Source: Prorocentrum cordatum (lineage: Eukaryota; Sar; Dinophyceae; Prorocentrales; Prorocentraceae). Taken from it: a stretch of DNA of 64,000 nt. Both the position numbers and the translations under genes were made by a program. Shown here one piece after another: positions 9,946 to 19,827 of the stretch (positions are counted from its first letter, which is position 1; every line of letters starts with the position of its first letter). A model generated the notes under the pieces. The model did not search any database, was not told where the DNA came from, and saw nothing but the letters and a program-made list of their open reading frames with translations. Location of the stretch: positions 397,565 to 461,564 of the forward strand of contig CAUYUJ010007402.1 of the NCBI GenBank assembly GCA_963575745.1. The letters run 5' to 3'.

Positions 9946-11917
9946 ATTGAGGGTCGCCGCGCGCGCGGCGGCCCACGAGCATCTTGCGCGAACAACAAAA
10001 AACACGCGCGAGGCGCCAGAGCCGCCGCGCGCACCGCGGCCCACGCGCACCTTTCATGGGAAAACACAATGCGCGAGGACCATGGACCGCCGCGCGCGCG
10101 CGCGCGCGGAGGCCCACATCATCTTGCACGGGGAAGACACAGCGCGCGAGGGCCAGGGGCCGCCGCGCGCGCGACGGCCCACGCGAATATTGCACGACGG
10201 ACGCGCGGCTGCCCACGCGCATCTCATACACAAAAACACAAAGCGCGAGGGCGCATCCCGCACGGAAAAGCACAGAGCGCGAGAGGCGCCAGGGGCCGCC
10301 GCGCGCGCGATGGCCCACGCGCACCCCGCATGGAAAAACAATGCGCGAGGAGCCAGGGCAGCCGCGCAAGCGGCGGCCCACGCGCATCTTGCATGGGACA
10401 ACACAACGCAAGGCCCGAGGGGCAACACGCGGCCGCGCGCGGCGGCCCCCGCGCATCCTGCTCGAAAGAACTCAGCGCGCGAGAGGCCAAGGCCGCCGCG
10501 AGCGCGGCGGCACACGAGCATCTTTGATGGAAGCACACAATGCGCGATGGGGCCATGGGCCGCCGCGCGAGCGATGACCCGCGCGCATCTCGCACGTGCA
10601 AGACGCAATGCGCGAGTGGCACAGGGCCGCCGCGCGCGCCGCGGCCCACGCACACCCTGCAAACACACACACGGGGGGCAGGGCCGCCGCATCTCGCATG
10701 GGCAAGCGCAATGCGCGATGGGGCCAGGGCCCCCGCGCGCGCGACAACCTACGCGCACGCTGCATAGAAAAACACCACGCGCAGGGGGCCAATGGGCCGC
10801 CGCGCGCGCGGCGGCCCGCACAAAGCTGGCACGGAAAAAACGCGATGCGCATGAGATGCGCACAAAAAAACGCGCGAGGGCAATGGGCCGCCGAGCGCGC
10901 GACCGCCGGCGCGCGTCTTGCATGCGCGGGACGACGCAATGCGCGAATGACAATGGGCCGCGGCGGGCGCGGCGGCCCACGCGCATCGCGCATGGAAGGA
11001 AGAAGAAAAACACGAAATAAGGAAAACGAACAAAAGGAAAACACAAAAGTACGCGCGAGGGGCAATGGGCCGCCGCGCGCGCGGCGGCCCAGCCGCATCC
11101 TGCATGGAAAAACACCATGGGCGATGGGACAGGGCCGCGCGCGCGCCCGCGCGCATCTTGCAAAGCGAAACACAGCGCGCGAGGGTTCGCGGGCCGTCGC
11201 GAGCGCGGCGGCCCATGCGCATATTGCATGGGAAGAATACAGCGCGCGAGGGGCCGATGGGCCGCCGCGCGCGCGGCGGCCCACGCGCACATCTGGCACG
11301 GGAGATAATGCTCGAGGGGCCATGGGTTGCCGCGCGCGCGGCGGCCCACGCGCATTCTGCACGACCAAAAAATACGCGAACGGCCATCTGCCGCCGCGCG
11401 CGCGGCGGCCCACGCGCACCCTGCGTGGAAACAACCCCGCGCGAGGGCCCGCGCCCATTTTCAATTGGAAAAACTACGCGCGAGGGGCCATGGGCCTCCG
11501 CGCGCGCGGCGACCCACGCGCCTGCGGCGGCCCGCGCGCATCGTCCATGGAAAAAACATACGGGGGCTGGCAATGGGCCGCCGCGCGCGCGGCGGCCCGC
11601 GCGCATCTTGCATGGAAAACACGACGCGTGAATGGCAATGGGCCGCCGCGCACGCGTTGCGGCCGACGCGCGCATTGCATCGAAAAAATACGCTGCGCGA
11701 AGGGCCAGGGCCGCCGCACACGCGGCGGCCCACGCGAATCTTGCATCGAACAACAGAATGCGCGAGGGGGCGCGGGCCGCCGCGCGCGCGGCGGCCCGCG
11801 CGCATCTTGCATGGAAACAGCGACGCGCGAAAGCCCACGCGCATCTTGCATGGAAAAACAAAACGCGCGAGGGGCCATGGACCGCCGAGCGCTCGGCGGC
11901 CCACGCGCATCTCGCAT

Positions 11918-11923
11918 TGATAT

Positions 11924-11965
<42 letters not shown>

Positions 11966-11985
11966 AAATATAATATATATATACA
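11918..11985. repeat. (AT)n microsatellite within the palindrome satellite
   Basis: About 65 bp of nearly pure AT interrupt the array immediately after CTCGCATTG, followed by ACAACAACAATAGCGAGAGG. It is a sharp composition break in a very GC-rich array. Confidence 0.95.
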
Positions 11986-12410
11986 ACAACAATAGCGAGA
12001 GGAGAGAAAGGGGAACAACAATGCGCGAGGGACCAGGGCCGCCGTGCGCGTGGCGGCCTACGCGCACCTTGTCTGGACAAAAAAAAAACGCGCGAGGGGC
12101 CGGGGGCCGCCGCGCGCGCGGCGGCCCACGCGCATCTCGCATGGAAAACATGCAACACGTGAGCGGCAATAGGCAGCCGAGCGCGCGGCAGCCCACGCGC
12201 ATCATGGATGGAACAACACAGTGCGCGAAAGGCCATGGACCGCCGCGCGCGCGGCGGCCCACCCGCATCCTGCATGGAAAAAGCACGACGGGCGAAGGGT
12301 CATGGGCCGCCGCGCGCGGCGACCCACGCGAATAATGGATGGGAAAACGCAACGCGCTTAGGGCCATGGGCGGCCGCGTGCGCGGCGGCCCGCGCGCATC
12401 TACTACGGAC

Positions 12411-12443
12411 CCCCCCCCCCAAAAAAAAAACAACAACAACAAG

Positions 12444-12473
<30 letters not shown>
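12411..12473. repeat. C10-A10 and A-rich run
   Basis: A C run is followed by A runs broken by C and G, inside the palindrome satellite. It could be an assembly-difficult homopolymer region. Confidence 0.85.
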
Positions 12474-12474
<1 letters not shown>

Positions 12475-12785
12475 GAGAAGCCCGGGCCGCCGCGCGCGGT
12501 GGCCTTTGCCCGTTCTGCGCGAGAGAACGCACAGCGCGCGAGGGGCGCGAGCGGCAGCCCTGGCCCTTTCTGTGCGGGAAAACGCGCAGCGCGCGAGGAC
12601 AAGGCCGCCGCGCGCGCGGCGGCCTTGGCCCATTCTGTGCGGGAAAACATACCATGCACGAAGGGCGAGGACCGCCGCGCGCGTGGCGGCCCTGGCATAC
12701 TGCGTGGGAAACGCAACACTGCGCAAGGGGCAAGGCCGCCGCGCACGCGGCCGCCATGGCCCATGCTGTGTGGGAAGCATACGCA

Positions 12786-13130
12786 CGTACACTGTTCCAG
12801 TAGGAGGACGAAAACTGCTTAGTCGCCGACCGGAGCAGCCTATACATCAGCACGCAAAAATTCCGAATGTATTTGGCAATGCATGCGCATGCGTTTATAT
12901 ATTTACACCACACACGTTTGTCGCTCTCCGTCGAATATTTTTCCAGGGGGACAACTTAAACAATGATTACCTGGCGGCGCATTAAAGCCGCCAAGGGGGG
13001 TCCAGCGCACATCCAAGAGATCCGCGCGGACCTTCGTAAACGTATGCTTTCGCAGTTACCCAGACATCCGACCGCTCAAACGTTTTCGATGCGTGGGCCC
13101 CCAAAGGTCTGGACAACTTCCCCCGGGAAT
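12786..13130. other. No gene; shared 25-bp motif at 13008
   Basis: Unique-looking sequence includes an 8-nt-loop GGCGGC/GCCGCC hairpin near 12972-12991. Near 13008 lies CCAAGAGATCCGCGCGGACC followed by TTCG. The same motif recurs near 15644. Confidence 0.6.
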
Positions 13131-13260
13131 TGTTGTTCGTCCTGAGACGTTTCTGCGTTTCTGACGGTCCTGAAACCTGGCGAGGGCCTCTAGAACCTGA
13201 AAACTTCCAGAATCCAGCCTCTCCAATGCTCTTGGAGCCTCGGATCTCTGGGTTCGAAAA
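13130..13260 (+). repeat. Dispersed repeat family D2, long copy
   Basis: GTTCGTCCTGAGACGTTTCTG, GACGGTCCTGAAACCTGGCG, AGGGCCTCTAGAACCTGAAAA and GGATCTCTGGG occur in the same order as in copies at 50.93 and 55.69 kb. Confidence 0.65.
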
Positions 13261-13485
13261 CTCACGATTGCCAATCTTCACGTCCCCACTTCGATCGTGC
13301 GAGCATCCCGGGCCGAGCGGCGCCCCACTTGAGATCCGACGCTGTAAAGAAGTGCACACCTCGCGAAAGATCACGGCCGGAGCCCTGGACCCGGGGGGGG
13401 GGGGAGTGAAGGTGGGGCAGGGGCAGAGGTGGGCTGCAGGAACAGCGCTGCAGACTGCCCCCAAGAACGAGAAATGTGAGCTGGT

Positions 13486-13622
13486 GGGCTTGTTTTCCAC
13501 CACCACCACCATAAGTAGGAGGGGGAGGGGGTCCTCCTCCTCCTCTTCTTCTTCCTCCTCCTCATCCTCCACCTCTTTCCCCCAGTCCAACTTATGGTGG
13601 TGGTGGTGGAAAACAGGCCCAT
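13486..13622. mobile_element. Short inverted-repeat element, about 137 bp
   Basis: The left arm, about 33 bp, contains TTTTCCACCACCACCACCAT. The right arm (about 13590-13622) is its reverse complement with about three mismatches, ending in ACAGGCCC. The interior is a short G-rich run and a CTC/TTC pyrimidine tract. No clear target duplication was seen, although TGAG occurs just outside both arms. It could be a MITE-like or introner-like element, or a recent inverted duplication. Confidence 0.6.
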
Positions 13623-13624
13623 CA

Positions 13625-14350
13625 TGAGCATTCAGCTGGATTGTTTCTTTTCACCCCCATCTGCGACAGCCCCCTCCCTTGCACGAACCCCGAAAGCCCG
13701 CATCTTTCTGCGGCACCTGGCGAGCCGGATTGATCCGCGAGTGCCCCGGGATTCCGAGCCGGGCGGGAACGCCCGGATCTCCAGGCAGGAGGGCCCCCGT
13801 CGCACGGGCCCGGCGGGCGCGGCGGGCGGGTCCCTTGATGTGGACGGGCGCGTGGCCCCACTCCATGTGCGCAGGCGACGCGGTGGCCAGGATCTGCTCG
13901 CCCACGGAGCCGAGCTGCCAGGCCGCTCTTTCCCTCTCTCTGGCGGACAACGATAAGATGATGTTGCCAAAAAGAGGAGGAAAACGGGGAGGAGGGGGAG
14001 GAGGAGAAAGAGGAGGAGGGAACGCGACCACCAGGGTTCGACACCTCGGCTATAGAAAAACACAGTGCGAGTCAGAGAGTCGCTAGGCAAAGCCATACTT
14101 CCTCACTAGCCGACCTGCAATTGGCAAACTACTGCAGTGAACGGGGGCCTGGGAAAGACACGCGGGGCACCAGCTGTCAAGGGTAGCTCGTGGTGCCATC
14201 TTGAAGACGGCACTACGAGCTACACGTGACGGCTACTGTCCGGGCGATCTACCTGACGGGCTACGATAAGGGGGAGAGGGGGGTGGGCGGAACTTTGGAG
14301 TTTCGGGTTCGATGCGTCGAGGTTTTCTGGCGCTTGCGTTGGTTCTCGGC
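13625..14350. other. No supportable gene
   Basis: GC-rich sequence with overlapping open frames on both strands and no recognisable motif. Short GGAGGAGGGGGAGG purine runs occur near 13975-14020. Confidence 0.5.
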
Positions 14351-14440
14351 GGATTTCCAGCCTCGGGGTGCCTGAAGGGGCCCTGGGACACACAAATAAA
14401 TAGACACAAATAACGGGGTTCCCCATATTTTCCCATATTT

Positions 14441-15284
14441 CCCTACCTAGGCTCTGCCTAGAAGGGTTCTTACTCTGTTAGCTAAAGGGGCCGGGCAATG
14501 GAAACCGCCCCGGGCGGTTCCCCCAGTCCCCGCCCCGCGGTTCCCCCAGTTGCCCCCCCTGGGTTCACCCAGCTTAGCTTAGCTTCAGCTTAGCTTTAGG
14601 TTAGCTTTAGCTTAGTTTTAGCTTAGTTTTAGCTTGGCTTTAGCTTAGCTTTAGCTTAGCTTCAGCTTAGCTTTAACTTAGCTTTAGCTTAGCTTCACCT
14701 TAGCTTCAGCTTAGCTTTAGCTTAGCTTCAGCTTAGCTCTAGCTTAGCTTTAGCTTAGCTCTAGCTTAGCGTTAGCTTAGTTTTAGCTTAGACTCAGCTT
14801 AGCTTTAGCTTAGCTTTACCTTAGCTTTAGCTTAGCTTTAGCTTAGCTTTAGCTTAGTTTTAGCTTAGCTTTAGCTTAGCTTCAGCTTAGCTTCAGCTTA
14901 GCTTTAGCTTAGCTCTAGCTTAGCGTCAGCTTAGCTTCAGTTTAGCTTTAGCTTAGCTCTAGCTTAGCTTCAGCTTAGCTTTAGCTTAGCTTTAGCTTAG
15001 CTTTAGCTTAGTTTTAGCTTAGCTTCAGCTTAGCTCTACCTTAGCTTTAGCTTAGCTCTAGCTTAGCGTTAGCTTAGTTTTAGCTTTGATTTAGCTTAGA
15101 TGTAGCTTAGCTTTATCTTAGCTTTAGCTTAGCTTTAGCTTCGCTTTAACTTAGATTTCGCTTAGCTTTAGCTTAGCTTTAGCTTAGCTTTAGCTTAGCT
15201 TCATCTTAGCTTTAGCTTAGCTTTTCTGTTACTACTAATGCTGCTTTCCTAGGGGCTCCAACTCCTAGGTAGGGTCACACTGGG
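14441..15284. mobile_element. TIR element, copy A (about 0.84 kb, no ORF)
   Basis: The left end starts CCCTACCTAGGCTCTGCC. The right end, at 15264-15274, is the reverse complement of CCCTACCTAGG. Next to one end lies a conserved GGGGCCGGGC..CCGCCCCGGGCGGTTCCCCC block. Next to the other lies ACTAATGCTGCTTTCCTAGG, then TCACACTGGG outside the TIR. Copies B (27307-28146) and C (39546-40051) share both ends in the opposite orientation. The interior here is an AGCTTAGCTTT satellite. There is no coding capacity, so it would be non-autonomous. Confidence 0.75.
14570..15225. repeat. AGCTTAGCTTT satellite, 11-12 bp period
   Basis: About 650 bp of AGCTTAGCTTT/AGCTTAGCTTC units form the core of TIR element A. 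The AGCT content makes both strands similar (AGCTAAGCTAA on the other strand). Confidence 0.95.
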
Positions 15285-15559
15285 ATAATTTCATTGTTTT
15301 TGTCCTCCTCCCACTTCCCATGTTTTCTCATATTGTCTTGGAAATCGACGATTAATTGTGTCTGTGTGTTCCTTTCCCTCCTGAGTTGCGCCGGTTCGGC
15401 GTGCATCGGCACGGAGTCGAAATCGGACTGGATCGGTGGCCCCTGGATGCACACCATCGCCTCCTCTGGCCTTACCCGAGGGCGCCGCAGAGGCAGCAGA
15501 CGGAGGCAGAGGTCGCACGGATGGCGGCAACAGGTAGCTCAGCGTGGTGCCGTGCGGTG

Positions 15560-15680
15560 TCGTGACTCCGCGTGGCCGGCCACGGCGAGCCTCGGCCACG
15601 AGTAGGTTCCCAGACCTAGGAACGGCCCGACCAGCGCCGACCCAAGAGATCCGCGCGGACCTTCGAACGCAGATGCCTGT
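15560..15680 (+). repeat. Dispersed repeat family D4 and shared GATCCGCGCGG motif
   Basis: GGCCACGGCGAGC..GGCCACGAG..TTCCCAGACC..GGAACGGCCCG matches 63450-63510. It is followed at about 15644 by the CCAAGAGATCCGCGCGGACC motif also found near 13008. Confidence 0.65.
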
Positions 15681-16195
15681 GCCGTCTTTGACGCAAACCC
15701 CCCTCCCGCGACGTAACAGACGGCCATCGCCTCGGCGCCTCCCTGGCCGAAGGCGGAGCTCGCTTATTCATCAGGGCGTCCAACATCATATTAGTAGACT
15801 CCGTGCTAACATCCCGACATCCGCCGGTATGACCTTTTGAATGCGCGGCCTCAGACGTCCCGACCGCTACCCAGGGCTAATGTTTCGCCCAGGATCTATG
15901 ATTGATGGTCCTGGGGCCCGATAACGTACCCCATAGACCGGATCGAGGAAAACTGCTAAGAATGAAAGAACTAAAACAAACAACAAACAAATGTCGGACA
16001 TCTAGGCACGAGGCTGGCAGTGGTGGTGGCGATGATGACGATGATGTGAGGCTTCCTTTCCGAGAGGGAGCGCCGCCCTCTCCGCCTCCAGATTCCACAG
16101 TCGGATGAGCTTGTCGCCCTTGCTCCTGCCGCGCGCAGCTCAAGGCATCACGCGAGGCACATCGACGTCCGCCTCGACAATCGTGCATCCCTCTT
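15681..16195. other. No supportable gene
   Basis: Mixed-composition sequence. Short GATGATGACGATGATG near 16028 anticipates the CAT repeats downstream. No coding signal. Confidence 0.45.
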
Positions 16196-16530
16196 CTCCG
16201 CCTCCGCCTACTCTTCCTCCTCCTGCACGTCATCATCCAAGTCCGTCCTCCTCGCCTTCCGCCTCGTCCTCATTCTCCTCCTCCCCGTCGTTCTCTCCTC
16301 ATCACTCTTCCCTCTTCCCTCCTCACTTCTCTCTCGCACATCCCGCCCCCATCCTCCCTCCTCCTCTCGTCCGAGATTGCCGTCTCTTCTCCCTGCTGCA
16401 TTGCTCCCTCATCATTTATCCTGGCGTTCTCTCCCCTCCATCAAATATGATTCCTCCTCTTCCCCTTACTCGTCCCCCTCCTCCTCCTCCTCCTCCGCCT
16501 CCTCCTCCTCCTCCGCCTCGCTTCCCTCAC

Positions 16531-16572
<42 letters not shown>

Positions 16573-16821
16573 TCTCCTCCTCACAACCACCACCACTACC
16601 GCAAATGCGGAAACACAGTCCGATCAATTATCGCCATCGGAGTCCTGTCGACAAAATACAATCAGCAGAATCATCATCACCACCGCCACCATCAACACCA
16701 CCACCACCACCACCTTCAATATCATCAGCATCAGCCTCAGCATCAGCATCATCAACACCATAAGCATCAGCAACAGCATCATCATCAACAACAGCAACAT
16801 CAAAATCATCGTCAGCTGCAT

Positions 16822-16852
<31 letters not shown>

Positions 16853-16965
16853 AGAACCATCACCATGGTCACCACCACATCCACCACCACCATCAGCATC
16901 ACCGGTCAATCACCAGCGTGGCCAATCATCGCCATCCTCATCATAATCATCATCAGCATCATCAA

Positions 16966-16997
<32 letters not shown>

Positions 16998-17360
16998 GCA
17001 TCATCATCATCAGCATCATCACCATCGTCAACATCATCAGCCTCCCCATCTTCATCCCCGACATCTGCACCAGCAGCAGCATCAACATCATCATCAGCAG
17101 CACCATCAGCAACAACAGCGACATCATCACAATTTAAAACATCACCAGCCCCACACCCATCACCCTCGTGATCATCATCACCAGCATCAGCATCAGCCGT
17201 ATCAACATCATCATCACCACCATCATCAGCAGCACCCTCATCACCATTATCATCACCACATCAACATCAGCATCGTAGTCATCAGCACCATCATCATAAT
17301 CAGCTACGTCCGCATCAGCATCAGCACCGTCGTCGTCATGGTCATCATCATGGCGTGGCA
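16195..17360. repeat. CTC-rich then CAT-rich (ATC) microsatellite block
   Basis: CTCCTC/CGCCTC runs to about 16520, then imperfect CATCAT/CAGCAT/CACCAC repeats to about 17360. A 461-codon plus-strand frame is almost all Ser/Pro then His/Gln. Minus-strand frames are Asp or Met/Val-rich. I treat these as repeat read-through, although a short Asp-rich host exon on the minus strand near 17300-17478 cannot be excluded. Confidence 0.85.
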
Positions 17361-17364
17361 GCGA

Positions 17365-17423
17365 GAAGGAATGGAATATGTTTCCACTTGGGCCAAAAGG
17401 CGCACAGTAGTACACAATGACCA
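17365..17423 (-). other. Conserved 59-bp segment encoding VIVYYCAPFGPSG, copy 1
   Basis: It aligns without gaps to 48515-48573 at about 75 percent identity. On the minus strand both encode VIVYYC-[AS]-P-[FY]-G-[PS]-SG then SF, and several of the differences are synonymous or conservative. This suggests a small exon or a piece of a coding element. It lies in a 114-codon minus-strand frame (17478-17134). Confidence 0.5.
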
Positions 17424-17850
17424 CGGTCCCTGGGCTGAACCTATACATGAAAACCAAGTGATATCGCACACTCGTCAAACTTTCTCTTAGGTTCAGCTGT
17501 CTTCACAAAAAAACAAGACACGTGGCACATTGCAACACGAACGTTTCCTCGGCACCCCCAGGTAACATACTACTGATGTCCGCCAACATAAGTAAATACA
17601 CAAATACGCATGCATCAACTCTCCATTATTCCTTCTCTGTCCGGCCCGCTGGCCGAGGAAAATGGGGAGACGGGATATTGGAGCGAGAAATATACAGGAG
17701 AGGATGGAGGACCACCACCACCAGCACCAACGAGCACCGACGAGGCCTGGCCAGGATGCAGAAATTCCTCCCAGGTGAGCATGGCGGGTCTCGACGAACA
17801 CCCTCTTGGATGCTGACGGCGACCAGCCCTTCCAACTCAGGTGCAGTCCT
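17424..17850. other. No supportable gene
   Basis: This is the sequence downstream (in element sense) of the copia pseudogene. It may include the element's non-coding 3' end, but no LTR was recognised. Confidence 0.4.
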
Positions 17851-18939
17851 CCTCCTTTCCACCTCTGACCCCTCGCCGAAAAGAACAAACTTCCCGTGGG
17901 TCATAAGCTCAAACATGGCCGCACTGCACATAGAAAAGGTCGTCCTTAGTCAGGGCGGTAACAGGCATGCGGCCGAGAGGTATCCAACGCACACGACCCT
18001 GGGCTCTCCCGAAAGGCTCGCATATGATCGCGAGGTCCAACGCTGTCCTTTTGTCCTTAGCCGAGGCATTGCCTCGCTTCTGCATAATATCGTAAATAGA
18101 ATTGGCATCTACGCCGTGGGCCTGGTCTCTGCGGTTCCGCAAACTGCAATCTCGGCAAATTGCAATGGTAAACGGTCCACATCTCTAAACATCACGTCAC
18201 GATACAGCACCTTCAGATATTCTACCTCGGCCACAGCTGCGGAGAGCCTGGGTCTCGCCGGTCAGGGTGGAAGGCACTTTGCGGCGGAGATTGCTACTGC
18301 GCCACCCAAAGAAAAAACTTTGAACTTCATGTTCGTCATCACCGACTTGTCGGCTGCCAAGATCACCCAGGCACCTTGCGTCGGGTCCATGGGCACACCT
18401 CCTTCGTCATCTGCGCTCAGATCAAAGCCCACACCCTCGGCGTCGGAAAAGGATGCGAAGGCGAGGCGGTCCGGGCCGAGCTTCCATATCGCCGAACCTC
18501 TCGAGGCCGTGGACCGAAGATGCTTCGCCATCCGATGGGCACGCGCGACGTCCTGGATCCACGGGGCAGCCAGCCAACTGGCAAGAATACGGGCCACTCC
18601 TGCAGCAACAAGCCGGCTTTCTCTACCTACCCAGTTGAACTTATACGCGAGCGAGCGAAGGGCTTTAAAATCGCTGGTATCCAGTGTGGCTCCTTGATGT
18701 CGGACACGACCCTTGGCCAGAGACTTGCGGCGAATCTCCCCCAGGATATACTTCCATCGACCACCGCCACCAAGCCCGGTCCGAACGCGAGTTTCCACAT
18801 GCAAAGTCCAAGGGGCCCCGCGTGACAATCCTTTGTACATGCCAAACCTGAACCGAGCCTCGGGGGTGGGGCGGAGCCACTTCCTGCCCTGGCCGCGGGA
18901 GTTGGCCATCACAATATGGCTTACCTCAAGCAGTCTCAC
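17850..18939 (-). pseudogene. Copia RNase H region
   Basis: An open frame of 225 codons contains ALRSLAYKFNWVGRESR, HRMAKHLRSTA, then ASFSDAEGVGFDL and TQGAWVILAAD. These are the order and motifs of the RNase H-like domain after the RT in dinoflagellate copia polyproteins. The catalytic Asp lies in the FSDAEG block. A second frame (18142-17909) carries DKRTALDLAIICE and VRWIPLGRMPVTALTKDDL, the usual end of the domain. A third carries AAMFELMTHGKFVL. The parts lie in different frames. Confidence 0.8.
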
Positions 18940-19019
18940 GATCCTGATCTCAACGTTGGAATCACGCCGGGCCCACCAGCAAGGCCCCCCCGCGAGGATC
19001 TCACGAAGCTCTGCTGGCT

Positions 19020-19021
19020 TT

Positions 19022-19070
<49 letters not shown>
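19020..19070. repeat. T10-A41 homopolymer run
   Basis: Ten T are followed by about 41 A on the plus strand, inside the copia remnant where the RT palm would be. It may be a sequencing or assembly weak point. Confidence 0.9.
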
Positions 19071-19138
19071 ACGAGCGGCCGCCCCCGGGGCGACCAATAT
19101 GCATCGTCGAGCCCGCAGACGTTGACGAGAAGACGAAC

Positions 19139-19190
19139 CCCTCCTCCTCCTCCTCCTCCTCCTCCTCCTCCTCCTCCTCCTCCTTCTCCT
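19139..19190. repeat. (CTC)n microsatellite within copia
   Basis: About 16 CTC units precede a CTTCTCCTCC run, read as poly-Glu in the minus-strand frame. With the poly(A) run it replaces the region where the YVDD motif would be expected. Confidence 0.9.
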
Positions 19191-19289
19191 CCTCTCTTCG
19201 TCCTCCCCCCACCTCATTCTCACACGTCGCCGTCGCCAGGGGATGACACAAAAAACGGCCCCCGGGCCGCAGCTCGAGCCCCTCGCAGG

Positions 19290-19827
19290 GCCCCACGTAG
19301 ATCTCACCTCTTACAAGACGCATGGGATCTGACTGACAGAAAGCGCTCTCGACGTCGGTGAGCTCTGGACATTGCCATGTACAGAAGGAGCTGGAGAAAC
19401 AAGGATGATGGGCGACGTCTGGGGGGTTGGGGCATGGGCGCCGGAGTCGAGATCGAAGCGCCCATGGACAGACACACCCGAGGCCCTTTGCATCGGGCTC
19501 GGCAAACGCGCCCCCGCCCGGCCCCCACCCTCTCACCGCGCGACTCAAAATAATCACGCCGGGGGGGGCCCGCCGAATTAACCGAGCCTTGTTTGGCGGA
19601 GCGGTCTCGACAGCTCCCGTCTGGTCCGCGGCTTTCCACCCCTTCCTGTCAGAAAGAACGAACCTCTCTCCATCGGCGGGAGATCGCTTCCCAAGGCAGA
19701 CCCCCCCCCCGACTGGCGGCGAAATTGCCTCCGACCTCAAGGCCCCCAGGGAGCCCCTCTCCCAACGGGCCCCGGCTGCCCTCGGGCTCGACAGCCTGTC
19801 CGCAAACCTTCGTGCGGACCTGGGCAA
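19290..19827 (-). pseudogene. Copia reverse transcriptase N-terminal part
   Basis: LTDVESAFCQSDPMRLVRG then IYVGPCEGLELRPG (about 19375-19280) matches the copia RT block in which the first catalytic Asp sits, usually D-V-[KE]-[ST]-AF-L. Just upstream, APTPQTSPIIL occurs in another frame (about 19450), matching the copia APTPQT block. ARLIRRAPPGVIILSR (about 19580) resembles the lead-in to RT. At least one frameshift separates these blocks. Confidence 0.75.

Larger units (their letters stand above)
9950..12785. repeat. Palindrome satellite, about 70-bp units, roughly 40 copies
   Basis: Each unit has a GC palindrome with core CCGCCGCGCGCGCGGCGG, usually extended to 22 bp by GGC/GCC, then CACGCGCATCTTGCATGGAA, an A-rich stretch, GCGCGAGGGGCCA, and the next palindrome. 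Units after about 12480 form a subfamily with CCTTGGCCCATTCTGTGCGGG in place of CACGCGCATCTTGC. Because the array has almost no stops, frames of up to 579 codons cross it, with repeating GPPRARRPTRILHGK. They are artefacts. The alternating CG cores could adopt Z-DNA or cruciform structures. Confidence 0.95.
14355..15390. repeat. Dispersed repeat family D3, interrupted by TIR element A
   Basis: GGGGCCCTGGGACACACAAATA (14375-14396 region) through TTCCCATATTTTCC, and after the inserted element CCCATGTTTTCTCATATTGT, AATTGTGTCTGTGTGTTCC and CTCCTGAGTTGCGC, align with 52105-52265 in the same order. At 52 kb the sequence runs on without the insert. Confidence 0.75.

Noticed and set aside
9947-12335. 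Long ORFs (up to 579 codons) with repeating GPPRARRPTRILHGK
   Set aside because: The repeat has few stops in any frame on either strand, and the same stretch is open in several frames. The pattern follows the DNA palindrome, not a protein constraint.
9950-12785. CRISPR-like array (regular palindromic repeats with spacers)
   Set aside because: Spacers are related to each other, repeats vary, there are no cas genes, and the context is eukaryotic. It is a satellite.
16105-17490. 461-codon Ser/Pro/His ORF
   Set aside because: Encoded by CTC and CAT microsatellites. Opposite-strand frames are just as open.
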